From IMG/VR virus record IMGVR_UViG_3300045972_000789, positions 1 through 51,686 of that record: a stretch of DNA of 51,686 nt. One strand, 5' to 3'. The translations under genes were made by a program, and so were the position numbers. Of this stretch, positions 1 to 7,309 are shown one piece after another (within the stretch, counting starts at the first letter, position 1; every line of letters starts with the position of its first letter). Under the pieces are notes generated by a model. The model had not been told where the DNA came from, did no database searches, and worked only from the letters and a program-made list of their open reading frames with translations. This DNA comes from a virus.

Positions 1-1338
1 ATGAACGGGGCTGGTGACAAATTGGTGACAAACGGCAAGGGAACCCAAAACGCCCGTCCCCGCAAGGGCGGCAAGGCGGGTCCCATCGCCACGGTCAAAT
101 TCGGATCGGCCTCCGTGCCCATCTACCTATCGGAATCTAAGGGGCGGAAGCGCTACTTCATCGCCCACTACCGCGACGGCAAGCGCTTGCGCCAGGCATT
201 TGCCGATCTCGCAGCCGCGAAAAAGGAGGCCTTGTTCGTGGCGCAGCGAATCCAGTCCGGCATGCAGCATGTCACGGACATCAAACCGCATGAGCGCGAA
301 AACTACGTCGCGGCGATGCGGTTACTTGAAAAATCGGGCATCCCCCTGGTGGCGGCGGTCGAGGATTACATGCGTGCCCGTGACAAGGCCGGCACCGAGT
401 CGTTGACGGCGATGGCCGACGATTACGGCAGGTTGTTCAAAAAGGTGGTGCGCAACACCTCCACCGCCGACGTCGTGGCCGAGATGCTCAAGCAGCGCGA
501 ACAGGACGGCGCGAGCAAAGTCTATCTGAAGTTGCTGAAAACCACCTTGAATCGCTTTGCCGCCAAGTTCCCCGGCGAACTGATGGAAGTGGACACCCAC
601 CAGATCGACGCCTGGCTCCGGTCGCTCGACGTGAAACTCTGCACGCGCAACTCGATGCTGCGCTGCATCAAGATTTTCTTCTCGTATGCCCGCAGCCGCA
701 ATTACCTGCCCGAGGAACGGAAAACGGCGGCTGAGAATTTAAGGATTTCCAAGGTGGTCACTGACAACATGGAAATCTTCACCCCCGAGACGATGGCGCG
801 GATCCTGCACCACGCTCCCCCTTCCCTGATCCCGATCCTTGCCATCGGCGCGTTCTCCGGCATCCGCATGGCCGAACTCAATCGGCTCGATTGGTCCGCC
901 GTGGATCTGGAACGTCGGATTATCGAACTCCGCGCCGGACAAGCCAAGACCGGCTCACGCCGCGTCATTCCGATCACCGACAACCTCGCCGCATGGCTGG
1001 AGCCGCTTGAACGTAAGGGCATGGTGGTGCCCACGGTCAAGAGCGATCACCGCGCCGTCTCCGCCCTGGCTGCATCACTGAATCTCGAATGGCCGCGCAA
1101 CGTACTCCGGCATTCCTTCATCAGCTACCGGATCGCCACGGTGAAGAGCGCGGATCAGGTCGCGCTTGAAGCGGGCAATTCCCCATCCATCATCTTCAAG
1201 AATTACCGCGAGCTCACGACCGAGGAGCAGGCAAACAAGTGGTTTGCCATCCTGCCCAACGAAAGCCAGGGGGATAACCCGCCCCCCTTCGTCAGAAAGA
1301 GACGCCGTGCGACAACGCGACGCCAGGGCACGAAGTGA
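1..1338 (+). CDS. int: Tyrosine recombinase (phage integrase)
   Basis: A 445-residue site-specific recombinase that would catalyse prophage integration and excision. The N-terminal ~110 residues look like an arm-binding region, residues ~115-245 like a SAM-like core-binding domain, and residues ~260-410 hold the catalytic domain. Visible catalytic residues are R289 (SGIRMAE), K316 (AKTGSR), R370-H371 (NVLRHSF) and the nucleophile Y402 (KNYREL). The first position of the HxxRH box is N367 instead of His, and the later His/Trp position is also Asn (GNS, N393). The window begins exactly at this ATG, so its promoter and the attachment site are not visible. The length and the absence of an IntI-type insertion argue against an integron integrase. 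Confidence 0.92.
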   Translation: MNGAGDKLVTNGKGTQNARPRKGGKAGPIATVKFGSASVPIYLSESKGRKRYFIAHYRDGKRLRQAFADLAAAKKEALFVAQRIQSGMQHVTDIKPHERENYVAAMRLLEKSGIPLVAAVEDYMRARDKAGTESLTAMADDYGRLFKKVVRNTSTADVVAEMLKQREQDGASKVYLKLLKTTLNRFAAKFPGELMEVDTHQIDAWLRSLDVKLCTRNSMLRCIKIFFSYARSRNYLPEERKTAAENLRISKVVTDNMEIFTPETMARILHHAPPSLIPILAIGAFSGIRMAELNRLDWSAVDLERRIIELRAGQAKTGSRRVIPITDNLAAWLEPLERKGMVVPTVKSDHRAVSALAASLNLEWPRNVLRHSFISYRIATVKSADQVALEAGNSPSIIFKNYRELTTEEQANKWFAILPNESQGDNPPPFVRKRRRATTRRQGTK

Positions 1339-1340
1339 TT

Positions 1341-1440
1341 CCGTTCAATCCGCGCGCCAACGGTGGTTGTTGGACGCGGATGGTGCATGAGAGGATCGGC
1401 CATATTGCCCTACCAGCCGGGGGCGCAACGAGCTCCTACG
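1341..1440 (+). repeat. Dispersed structured repeat R1, copy A
   Basis: Starts 2 nt after the integrase stop. The first 25 bases (CCGTTCAATCCG... to AACGGTG) match 26456-26480 with two differences, and the block CGCGGATGG to CATATTGC is again nearly identical to copy B. Copy A can fold as a nested hairpin: ATCCGCG pairs with CGCGGAT around CCAAC/GTTGG. Both full copies directly follow a gene. Function unknown. Confidence 0.6.
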
Positions 1441-1454
1441 CGTATCCACACGCA

Positions 1455-1494
1455 AAATCCGGGGCATGGAAGAGAACTCCCCTACCCCGGATTT
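1455..1494. terminator. Stem-loop between convergent genes
   Basis: A perfect 10-bp stem AAATCCGGGG / CCCCGGATTT with a 20-nt loop lies between the rightward integrase and the leftward small membrane gene. A short T run follows on both strands (ATTTG / ATTTTG), so it could end transcription in both directions, although neither U-tract is strong. Confidence 0.5.
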
Positions 1495-1521
1495 GTGATG
1501 CCCGAAAAATGGTGTGCCCGC

Positions 1522-1713
1522 TCAGCCCGTGAAACTGGCGTTCGGTTTGCCGTCGTCGAGCAGGTCACCGATGCGGTTCACGGCGTCCTTGAGGATCGAG
1601 GCGGCGGCGAAAATGACCACGCCGACCGTGGGGTCAACGAACGGGATCACGTTGAAGGCCGACACGAAGCCCGCGAGTTTGCCGACGAAGCTGAGGTATT
1701 TGAGTGCTTTCAT
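1522..1713 (-). CDS. Small hydrophobic membrane protein (phage, unknown; possible holin)
   Basis: Sixty-three residues, largely hydrophobic from residue 6 to 45 (YLSFVGKLAGF ... VGVVIFAAASI), followed by a charged tail (RIGDLLDDGKPN). This would allow one or two membrane segments. The ATG at 1713 is preceded by GTTGAC with a 17-nt gap, the same arrangement as in many structural genes here, so it belongs to the phage transcription programme. It is the last gene of the leftward late region and is separated from the next phage gene (4179-4367) by inserted cassettes. Size and position suit a holin-like protein, but no family was recognised. Confidence 0.55.
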   Translation of the reverse strand: MKALKYLSFVGKLAGFVSAFNVIPFVDPTVGVVIFAAASILKDAVNRIGDLLDDGKPNASFTG

Positions 1714-1730
1714 GGTGGCCGGGGCGCGGT

Positions 1731-1736
1731 GTCAAC
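1731..1736 (-). promoter_or_regulatory. Start-proximal GTTGAC element (gap 17 to ATG 1713)
   Basis: Read on the minus strand, GTTGAC is followed by 17 nt and the ATG. No Shine-Dalgarno is visible in the gap. The rest of 1714-1926 shows no gene; a weak rightward promoter-like pair (TTGACC, 18 nt, TGTAAC) ends near 1915 and might serve the cassette array. Confidence 0.6.
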
Positions 1737-1926
1737 GATGGCAGGGAATGCAGCGGGCAGGATCATGACTGTCCGGGGAAACTCCTCCTTCCAAGCTTGC
1801 GGGGGCCGATCTGGCCATGATAGACAGGGTCCATGAAAACGGACCGATTAGCGCCGGTGAACGCCGTCTGCCTTTCCGGGTCGCCTTTGACCCTGATCAA
1901 CGACCGATCGTGTAACACCCCCCAAA

Positions 1927-1957
1927 CCCGACCGGTCGGGTAATACTACTGTTGGGC
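1927..1957 (+). other. Left boundary of cassette array (palindrome plus GTTGGGC core site)
   Basis: A perfect 14-bp palindrome, CCCGACCGGTCGGG (1927-1940), is followed by GTTGGGC (1951-1957), which fits the integron recombination core GTTRRRY and abuts the first cassette ATG. No clear matching RYYYAAC box lies upstream. It may be an attI-like or degenerate attC site. Confidence 0.4.
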
Positions 1958-1958
1958 C

Positions 1959-2534
1959 ATGAAAACAAAATTTCTCGCGCTTACCACAATAGCAACTCTA
2001 TTGCTCGTGTCATGCCGCCATCATATGAGCGAGGGAATTGCGTCGTTCACCGCTAATCTTTCTTCAGTTTCTGCCGCATCTGCTTTTCAAATGGATCTCT
2101 CGGCATTTCTGAAACGAAATCAATTCCATCCAACAACCGCGAATTTCCTAGATTTTCCGGCAAAGGATGACGGTGATTTTGAATCCTCTTTTTCAGGCTC
2201 ATATAGCGGATCGAAACCATTTACCCTTCGAATGATTAGAACGAAGCGAGGAGATCACTATGCGGTTCATGCATTTATCGAATGGCACGTTTACGGATTC
2301 GAATCCGACATCCAAAATATGAAACAGAAAGTAAATGAATTTTCCAAGGCGCTCGATCAACTTGCTAACAAACGGCCCAACCAGGCGCTGCACACCAACG
2401 GCTCTCCGGGCGGGTTGTTTAAGAGTGCGGTCATAGCTTCATCGGCTCAGTCACGGATGCTGCTTCCGCAGCCTCCGCGCCTTCGCCTTTCCCCGTTGTG
2501 CTGCCACCTGCCGCTTCCAGAGAGCCGTGGGTGA
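1959..2534 (+). CDS. Cassette gene 1: small lipoprotein of unknown function
   Basis: The product starts with a lipoprotein signal (LLLVSC, lipidation Cys19) and continues as a polar, low-GC protein without a recognised domain. It would be a secreted, membrane-anchored protein. The ATG follows the GTTGGGC core directly. The reading frame stays open into the attC-like site that begins at 2375, so the last ~50 residues (from PNQALHTNG on) are encoded by the recombination site itself; the biological protein may effectively end near residue 140. It points opposite to all neighbouring phage genes and its AT-rich codons differ from theirs. Confidence 0.6.
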   Translation: MKTKFLALTTIATLLLVSCRHHMSEGIASFTANLSSVSAASAFQMDLSAFLKRNQFHPTTANFLDFPAKDDGDFESSFSGSYSGSKPFTLRMIRTKRGDHYAVHAFIEWHVYGFESDIQNMKQKVNEFSKALDQLANKRPNQALHTNGSPGGLFKSAVIASSAQSRMLLPQPPRLRLSPLCCHLPLPESRG

Positions 2535-2548
2535 GCTTGGCGTTCGAC
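2375..2548 (+). other. attC-like recombination site 1
   Basis: Left box GCCCAAC and right box GTTCGAC enclose a long imperfect palindrome. The reverse complement of the right arm (GCCAAGCTCACCCACGGCTC) aligns with the left arm (CAGGCGCTGCACACCAACGG CTC). Length is about 174 bp, at the long end for attC sites. The next cassette ATG follows 6 nt after the right box. Confidence 0.6.
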
Positions 2549-2554
2549 AGACAA

Positions 2555-2995
2555 ATGAAAACAAGCCCTCTCTTCGCTGTCAGTGCATTGGTGCTGGCTG
2601 GATGCGCATCAGTTGAACCGCCAAAGTCGACGGCGCAGCCATTCGCGGTTCTTTATGGCGCGCGTAAAGCGCAGTGGCTAAGTAATTACCAGAAGGGCGC
2701 CTTCTCCCATAAGAATGATTCCGTTTCCTTCCACGACATCGAGATTAGCGGATTTCCGAACTTAGATTCACAGAATCAAAAGCTTTATCTAGTGGTTCGA
2801 TTATGCACCCATCAGTCCGGCAACGCTGAAGATGGCAGTCAGATGTTGAGACTCATTTCTGCGCTAAAGTGCTCTAAAAAAGAACTGACACAATACATTG
2901 AGTCTTTGGATAGAACGGCTCTAAAAATGTATGCATCAGCCCTCCACGGATCAATCGAGCAATTCGACATCAACCGTCGTATCTACCTCCAATAA
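2555..2995 (+). CDS. Cassette gene 2: small lipoprotein of unknown function
   Basis: A 146-residue product with a clear lipoprotein signal (MKTSPLFAVSALVLAGC, Cys17), hence probably a periplasmic-facing lipoprotein. The rest is polar with three further Cys residues (LCTHQ and LKCSKK regions) and no recognised domain. The ATG at 2555 was preferred over an upstream start at 2498, because the latter would add residues encoded by the preceding attC-like site. The stop lies 4 nt before the next left box, the tight packing expected of an integron cassette. Confidence 0.65.
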   Translation: MKTSPLFAVSALVLAGCASVEPPKSTAQPFAVLYGARKAQWLSNYQKGAFSHKNDSVSFHDIEISGFPNLDSQNQKLYLVVRLCTHQSGNAEDGSQMLRLISALKCSKKELTQYIESLDRTALKMYASALHGSIEQFDINRRIYLQ

Positions 2996-2999
2996 AGAA

Positions 3000-3091
3000 G
3001 TCGAACAATTCACTCCTGCCGACAGCCATCAGCCCCACAAACTCCAACCCCAAGCTTCCCTGCCGCGCTGCGGCAGAGTGAGGCGTTCGGC
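3000..3091 (+). other. attC-like recombination site 2
   Basis: Left box GTCGAAC (3000-3006) and right box GTTCGGC (3085-3091). The arms pair well: TTCACTC with GAGTGAG and CTGCCG with CGGCAG, with an unpaired base that could be an extrahelical base. At 92 bp it is a typical attC length and the best example in the window. Confidence 0.75.
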
Positions 3092-3114
3092 AGAAAAGAG
3101 AAAAGCAAAACACC

Positions 3115-3510
3115 ATGAAACGCACCATACCCCACATCATCACGGCCTTGGTATTCCTGACGGCCGGGTACATCGCGGGCAGCTTCCGTTCCACCCGCCA
3201 AGCAGCCATAGGATCAAATGCAAATAGTCTCATTTGGCTGACTGGAATCCATGAGATGATCTCCAAGGGAGACCATAAAAGAGCAAAAGAGATTACAGAA
3301 TCAGCCGTGGATGCTCATGTAGCTGTCCTCGCTCAAGTCCAGCGAGATCCCGCGGCGACGTTAGTATGGATGATCCCTTGGACACCAGACATTGTTGGTC
3401 AGGTCACACCCAATGCGCTGAAGCGAGCGAATGATTATTTTGTAGGAAGGACTGATGTTCTTAAGCCCGAGACCAGGGAATTTCTTACAGCAACCCAGCA
3501 ATCCAAATAG
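3115..3510 (+). CDS. Cassette gene 3: membrane-anchored small protein
   Basis: A 131-residue protein with one N-terminal membrane segment (IPHIITALVFLTAGYIAGSF, about residues 4-23) after a short KR start. The remainder is a soluble domain with helical character (HKRAKEITESAVDAHVAVLAQ). No family recognised. It lies between two attC-like sites in the cassette orientation, and the stop codon overlaps the next left box. Confidence 0.65.
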   Translation: MKRTIPHIITALVFLTAGYIAGSFRSTRQAAIGSNANSLIWLTGIHEMISKGDHKRAKEITESAVDAHVAVLAQVQRDPAATLVWMIPWTPDIVGQVTPNALKRANDYFVGRTDVLKPETREFLTATQQSK

Positions 3511-3604
3511 CCGAACAAGGCGCCGCTGACCGACCGGCATGAGCCACGCAATTTCAACCTCAACCACGATGCCCTGCGCCCGGCGGCAGGGCTAGTCGTT
3601 CGGC
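3510..3604 (+). other. attC-like recombination site 3
   Basis: Left box GCCGAAC (3510-3516) and right box GTTCGGC (3598-3604) are perfect complements. The inner arms pair only partly. The central part (CACGCAATTTCAACCTCAACC) resembles the matching part of site 2 and of the site at 38485-38571, which suggests one attC family. Confidence 0.7.
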
Positions 3605-3608
3605 AGAA

Positions 3609-4049
3609 ATGAAAAAAGGACGCATAGCACTTGTGGTGGCTCTGGTGGCTTTGTTCCTGGTAGTCTTACAGAATAGATTGAACTTTTGGGGCTATTTGCC
3701 TGATAACGTGCCAGTCACCAGATGTATCGGCTTGAAGCCAGTTCTGGACAAGAAGCGGGAGCGATTCAACAGAGATACGGTCAGGAATCTCGTGTATCAG
3801 AATGAGTCTTCGGATCCGCTGTTTTACTCCAATATAGTCCAAAAGGTCGAGGCGTGTGATTGGATCAAGTCTAAAGACTTTATTAGGCGAGAGGATATTG
3901 ATGGTGACAGATTCGCGCTGGCAGGCAGTCCCTACCGAGACGGCGCATGGCGCGAGAAGACTGCGTTCATATCGAAGAATTGGAGTTTTCAGTGCGTGAT
4001 TTACGACGGCACCGATTTTGTGCTAGTCGTCCTGACCGCCCGGTATTGA
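3609..4049 (+). CDS. Cassette gene 4: membrane-anchored small protein
   Basis: A 146-residue protein with a KKGR start and a hydrophobic segment at about residues 6-21 (IALVVALVALFLVVLQ), so a signal anchor or uncleaved signal. The soluble part contains Cys residues in the TRCIG, EACDW and FQCVI contexts. No recognised domain. The ATG is 4 nt after the core GTTCGGC and the stop is 8 nt before the next left box. Orientation is opposite to the flanking phage genes. Confidence 0.65.
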   Translation: MKKGRIALVVALVALFLVVLQNRLNFWGYLPDNVPVTRCIGLKPVLDKKRERFNRDTVRNLVYQNESSDPLFYSNIVQKVEACDWIKSKDFIRREDIDGDRFALAGSPYRDGAWREKTAFISKNWSFQCVIYDGTDFVLVVLTARY

Positions 4050-4057
4050 ATCTGTAA

Positions 4058-4153
4058 GCCGAACAATTCGTGGATGACAACCCCTCATAAGCTCCTCAAT
4101 CTCATTTCAAAGGCATCTCCATGGCGGGGTTTTCATCACTTTTGACGTTGGGC
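4058..4153 (+). other. attC-like recombination site 4 (right end of array)
   Basis: Left box GCCGAAC (4058-4064) and right box GTTGGGC (4147-4153). GTGGATGACAACCCC pairs with GGGGTTTTCATCAC apart from small bulges. Length is 96 bp. No further cassette follows; leftward phage sequence resumes within 26 bp. Confidence 0.7.
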
Positions 4154-4178
4154 GCCGGTCATCGGTAGACTTGAATGT

Positions 4179-4367
4179 TCACTTCCGCCGCATCTTCCGC
4201 ACCATGCTCACCAGCGACATGATGCCGACTGCCAGGCCGATCAGCAGCGAGGCCATCCGCAGGTGCCATTCGATTTGTTCCTGATACGACGTAACGAGGC
4301 CAACCAGCGGCGAGGCCATTCCGATGAAGGCTTTGCTGACGTAGTCGAGGTCGATGGGCTGGTTCAT
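4179..4367 (-). CDS. Holin-like small membrane protein
   Basis: Sixty-two residues with two hydrophobic stretches (FIGMASPLVGLVTSY and MASLLIGLAVGIMSLVSM) and a basic C-terminus (VRKMRRK). This pattern fits small phage holins, which permeabilise the inner membrane for the endolysin. The ATG is 12 nt after the stop of the gene at 4380-4775, so it is probably co-translated. The endolysin lies far away (20895-21470), so the assignment rests on sequence character only. Confidence 0.45.
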   Translation of the reverse strand: MNQPIDLDYVSKAFIGMASPLVGLVTSYQEQIEWHLRMASLLIGLAVGIMSLVSMVRKMRRK

Positions 4368-4379
4368 GGAGTTGGATGT

Positions 4380-4775
4380 TCAGTTAGGTACGATGGCGTT
4401 TCCCCATGCGTCAAAACCATCAGCGGGAGGCGTGATCGAAAGCGGTTGACCCTCCACCTCCACAAATGCTCGGCGTGGTTCATAGAATGCAGGTGGTATC
4501 AGATCATTCAGCGTCCGCCCCGCGAGTTCCGCCAGCCCCGCAATATGCCGCAGGTTCTCCCGGCTTGCTGCCAGGAACAGTCTGGCATTGTCATCGCCAA
4601 TGGCCACGAGCAGTTCATCCGGCGTGACTAGTGGATCACACCAGAAGGCGCGGTAGTTCTCGACATGGTTGACCACGCGGGCTTGCAGCGTTAGGTTGAG
4701 GTTGGCAAGGATTGCAGTGGCTACAGTCTGTGGGTAAGGGATCGGCGCTGGCTGTGGAACGGTGAATAGGTTCAT
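4380..4775 (-). CDS. Phage tail-region protein of unknown function
   Basis: A 131-residue protein starting MNLFTVPQPAPIPYP. A central segment (LLVAIGDDNARLFLAASRENLRHIAGLAE) looks helical and the C-terminus is proline-rich. The ATG at 4775 is preceded by a CA-rich leader without a Shine-Dalgarno. It follows the large tail protein by 32 bp and precedes the holin-like gene. No family recognised; position suggests a tail-fibre accessory or lysis-associated protein. Confidence 0.5.
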   Translation of the reverse strand: MNLFTVPQPAPIPYPQTVATAILANLNLTLQARVVNHVENYRAFWCDPLVTPDELLVAIGDDNARLFLAASRENLRHIAGLAELAGRTLNDLIPPAFYEPRRAFVEVEGQPLSITPPADGFDAWGNAIVPN

Positions 4776-4807
4776 GTTGTTATGTGGGTTGGTTATTGGA
4801 AGAAATA

Positions 4808-6895
4808 TCAGGTTGCGGTCAGGTCGCCGGAAAGGAGCCATTCCGTATCTCCGGTGCGGGTAATCGTGACCACTCCACCCGCTGTCGAGCATTTGGTCCA
4901 ACCGCTTTTTGATTTGATCGTGCAGCCTGCCGCAGTGATGGTGAAAGGGGAGGCTGCCCATGCGTAAATCCGGCATTCAAAGGGTTCACCAGAAGCTAAG
5001 TCCGTTGGAACGGTGTAGGTTTGGGTCGCGCCGTTGGCTCTTATGATCCGTCCGCGATGCGCTCTGGTTAGATTCAGCGTGGCGTTTGTTCCAGAAACGG
5101 ATTGCAGCAGCGAGGTGAACCCCGAAACCCATGCGCTTCCCGTATATGTTCTGTAAATGGGAGTCAGTCCAACGCCTTTTGAATTGTCGGCGAAGGTGGC
5201 GCAGAAGGTGTTAGGAATAACACCATAGCTATCCCCGGCTACCAAGTAAGAGGACATGCTAGCGGGCCTGCCCGATGGATCGGTAAAGGTGCAATCCGCT
5301 GTCAGGACATACAAGCCGCCAACAACGGCGGTCTTTGTGGTTGCGACTGAGACAGGTGCGCCGATAGGGCTGGGCTGAAACAGTTGGGCGGGGATATTGC
5401 CGCCCAAATCCACAACGGTATAACCGAAAACTCCCCCGGACCGGGAAGAATCGCAACGCTTGAAGTAGGTTGTAGCGGACCCTCCGACGTTGTAGGTGAA
5501 GCCGGTAAATGTGACATCATACATATAGAAGGTCGTTGCCGGTGGCGGATTCACGGAACCGATGCCAAGGCAGGCCCCGCCCGTGATGTTGACTGATCCT
5601 GTTTTGCCCACAAACCCACCTCCCAAAGTGCTCGGCCCACCTTGCGAGACAACGGACGCCTCAATCCCTGATTGCGTTAGGTAAACTACGGGCGCATCCC
5701 CTCCCGGCACACTATTACCCGTTACCCCGGCGACTGTTAAAGCCAGCGAACAAAGCGTATGATGGTCGCCTCGCGCAAGCACGCGGACCTGTGTTGCTTT
5801 CTCGGTTAGGGTTAGTGTGTGCGCCCCGGTGCCAAGGTCTAGGATGTTGTAGATTTCCCCGCCCACTACCGCACAGATGGCCGCATAGGCGGCGGCAACC
5901 GTGGCGAAGGGCTTGGAGCGATCCCCGATTGCGGCGGTGGCGTCATTGCCACCTACCAGGCGGACAAAGGCCACCCTTGCGTCGGGGATGCTTTGCAACG
6001 CTGTGTCCGCCTTCCCTCCTTGTGCTGCGGTTGCGCCACCAATGGCGGTGAGCTGTGCAGCGGCAGTGGCAGCGGTCAACAAGGCGCGTCCGGCTGCGGT
6101 GCTGTCGGTGATGTCCGTGGCGGCAAGCCCAGCGTGCGGATCAGGGATATACTGCGCACCGATTTTACCGGCGACCGGGGAGGCTCCTTTGAGTTTGTCC
6201 AACACCAGATCGGTGTTCACCACCTCATCCACATCCACCGCATCAATCAAGGCCCATAGGTAGTCGGGCGCTCCCTCTTGGCACTTATACCAAGTGAACG
6301 GGGCGGTTGCCCCGGCGCGGTATTCCTGCCCCACGATCCCGACGGTCACACCATTCTCCGGGGCGAAAGCTCCCGTCACGGGAAGCGGGCGGCGTGAGTC
6401 CAGCCATTCATCGGGGCTCGGTTCCCCCAGTGGCGTTCCCTCGGTGCCGCGAATCACGTCGTTCTCGACGATCACAGCGAAGGTGCGCGTCGAAGTCGGC
6501 GGGCCACCGTTCACGCTCCACGAGATTTCACCGATCAGGGAAATTTCCGCCAGTTCGTTTTCCCCACCAATTCCAAGCGCGGCATTCAGGGTCTCGGTGT
6601 TGAAGCTGGGCGAGACGAGATAGGTGTTGTCGGTGGTCTCGGGATCGACTGATGGAAATGTCCAATCGACGGAATACACGAGATACTCGCCGCTGAAACC
6701 TCCCGGCAATTTGACCCCGAAGCCGATAGAAAGCACGTCGGGGCCGCCAATCTGGGTGGGGGTCGATCCGCCCGTTAGAAACTGGACTTGAAACTGGGCC
6801 GCGTCGCCGCGCTTGATCCTGATGGACTGGACCGGGTTGCGGAATCCCGGGCCTTCAATCAAGCGGAGCGTTTCGAGATCGACGTGGAGCTTCAC
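4808..6895 (-). CDS. Large tail protein, probable fibre or receptor-binding protein
   Basis: A 695-residue protein. The N-terminal ~250 residues form an apparent virion-attachment part (RIKRGDAAQFQVQFLTGG, then SVNGGPPTSTRTFAVIVEND). The middle is Ala/Gly/Thr-rich and repetitive (AGRALLTAATAAAQLTAIGGATAAQGG). The C-terminal ~90 residues (GRIIRANGATQTYTVPTDLA to WLLSGDLTAT) resemble compact beta-rich tips of phage receptor-binding proteins. GTG at 6895 is the chosen start because it lies 14 nt after a GTTGAC element. It sits downstream of the tail-tip genes where a fibre gene is expected. No chaperone or peptidase domain seen. Confidence 0.65.
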   Translation of the reverse strand: MKLHVDLETLRLIEGPGFRNPVQSIRIKRGDAAQFQVQFLTGGSTPTQIGGPDVLSIGFGVKLPGGFSGEYLVYSVDWTFPSVDPETTDNTYLVSPSFNTETLNAALGIGGENELAEISLIGEISWSVNGGPPTSTRTFAVIVENDVIRGTEGTPLGEPSPDEWLDSRRPLPVTGAFAPENGVTVGIVGQEYRAGATAPFTWYKCQEGAPDYLWALIDAVDVDEVVNTDLVLDKLKGASPVAGKIGAQYIPDPHAGLAATDITDSTAAGRALLTAATAAAQLTAIGGATAAQGGKADTALQSIPDARVAFVRLVGGNDATAAIGDRSKPFATVAAAYAAICAVVGGEIYNILDLGTGAHTLTLTEKATQVRVLARGDHHTLCSLALTVAGVTGNSVPGGDAPVVYLTQSGIEASVVSQGGPSTLGGGFVGKTGSVNITGGACLGIGSVNPPPATTFYMYDVTFTGFTYNVGGSATTYFKRCDSSRSGGVFGYTVVDLGGNIPAQLFQPSPIGAPVSVATTKTAVVGGLYVLTADCTFTDPSGRPASMSSYLVAGDSYGVIPNTFCATFADNSKGVGLTPIYRTYTGSAWVSGFTSLLQSVSGTNATLNLTRAHRGRIIRANGATQTYTVPTDLASGEPFECRIYAWAASPFTITAAGCTIKSKSGWTKCSTAGGVVTITRTGDTEWLLSGDLTAT

Positions 6896-6909
6896 GCTAA
6901 TTTCGCGCT

Positions 6910-6915
6910 GTCAAC
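6910..6915 (-). promoter_or_regulatory. Start-proximal GTTGAC element (gap 14 to GTG 6895)
   Basis: Lies between the stop of the upstream Cys-rich gene (6920) and a GTG start. It supports GTG at 6895 as the true initiator of the fibre-like gene. Confidence 0.6.
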
Positions 6916-6919
6916 CGCT

Positions 6920-7309
6920 TCACCATTTGCCGACCGGGCAATGCTGCGACCGCATGCGCGATTTCAACGCGGCGAAGCAGCCGCACAGAGAGCATCGGTT
7001 CTGGCCGTGGATGAAATTCTCGCACCCGCGGCAGATTGCCATCCTGCGCTCGATCTCCCCGGCGTCCAGTTTGGCGACGCCGGTTGCCCGCGCCACGACC
7101 TCGCCAACCGCCGCCCGCGCCAGGTTCACGGCCATCACCGACACCGGCGGCGGCGATTTCGGGCGGAATTGGTCGCGGAGCTCGGCCATGGCTTCGGCGT
7201 CGATTTCCAGCCATTCGCCATCCACCACGCCACGCGACAGCACCGCCTCGACGTATCCAGGCGGGCGTGACTGCGCGGCCTCGTAGATTTTTGAAATGCG
7301 GAGTTTCAT
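6920..7309 (-). CDS. Small Cys-rich phage protein with zinc-finger-like C-terminus
   Basis: A 129-residue protein whose C-terminal 40 residues carry a CxxC (CRGC), a CxxCxC (CSLCGC) and a CP motif before a terminal GKW. This would bind one or two metal ions. Similar short proteins ending in CPxGKW occur among phage tail-region genes; their role is unknown. The ATG at 7309 overlaps the upstream stop (ATGA), so translation is probably coupled. Confidence 0.6.
   Translation of the reverse strand: MKLRISKIYEAAQSRPPGYVEAVLSRGVVDGEWLEIDAEAMAELRDQFRPKSPPPVSVMAVNLARAAVGEVVARATGVAKLDAGEIERRMAICRGCENFIHGQNRCSLCGCFAALKSRMRSQHCPVGKW

Noticed and set aside
1-1338. The recombinase as an integron integrase serving the nearby cassettes
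   Set aside because: It is 445 residues long, has an extended N-terminus, and lacks the IntI-specific insertion between boxes II and III. It fits a phage integrase better.
1363-1836. 157-residue + strand reading frame after the integrase
   Set aside because: It runs through a hairpin and antisense to a well-supported small membrane gene. Its sequence is low-complexity, with no leader.
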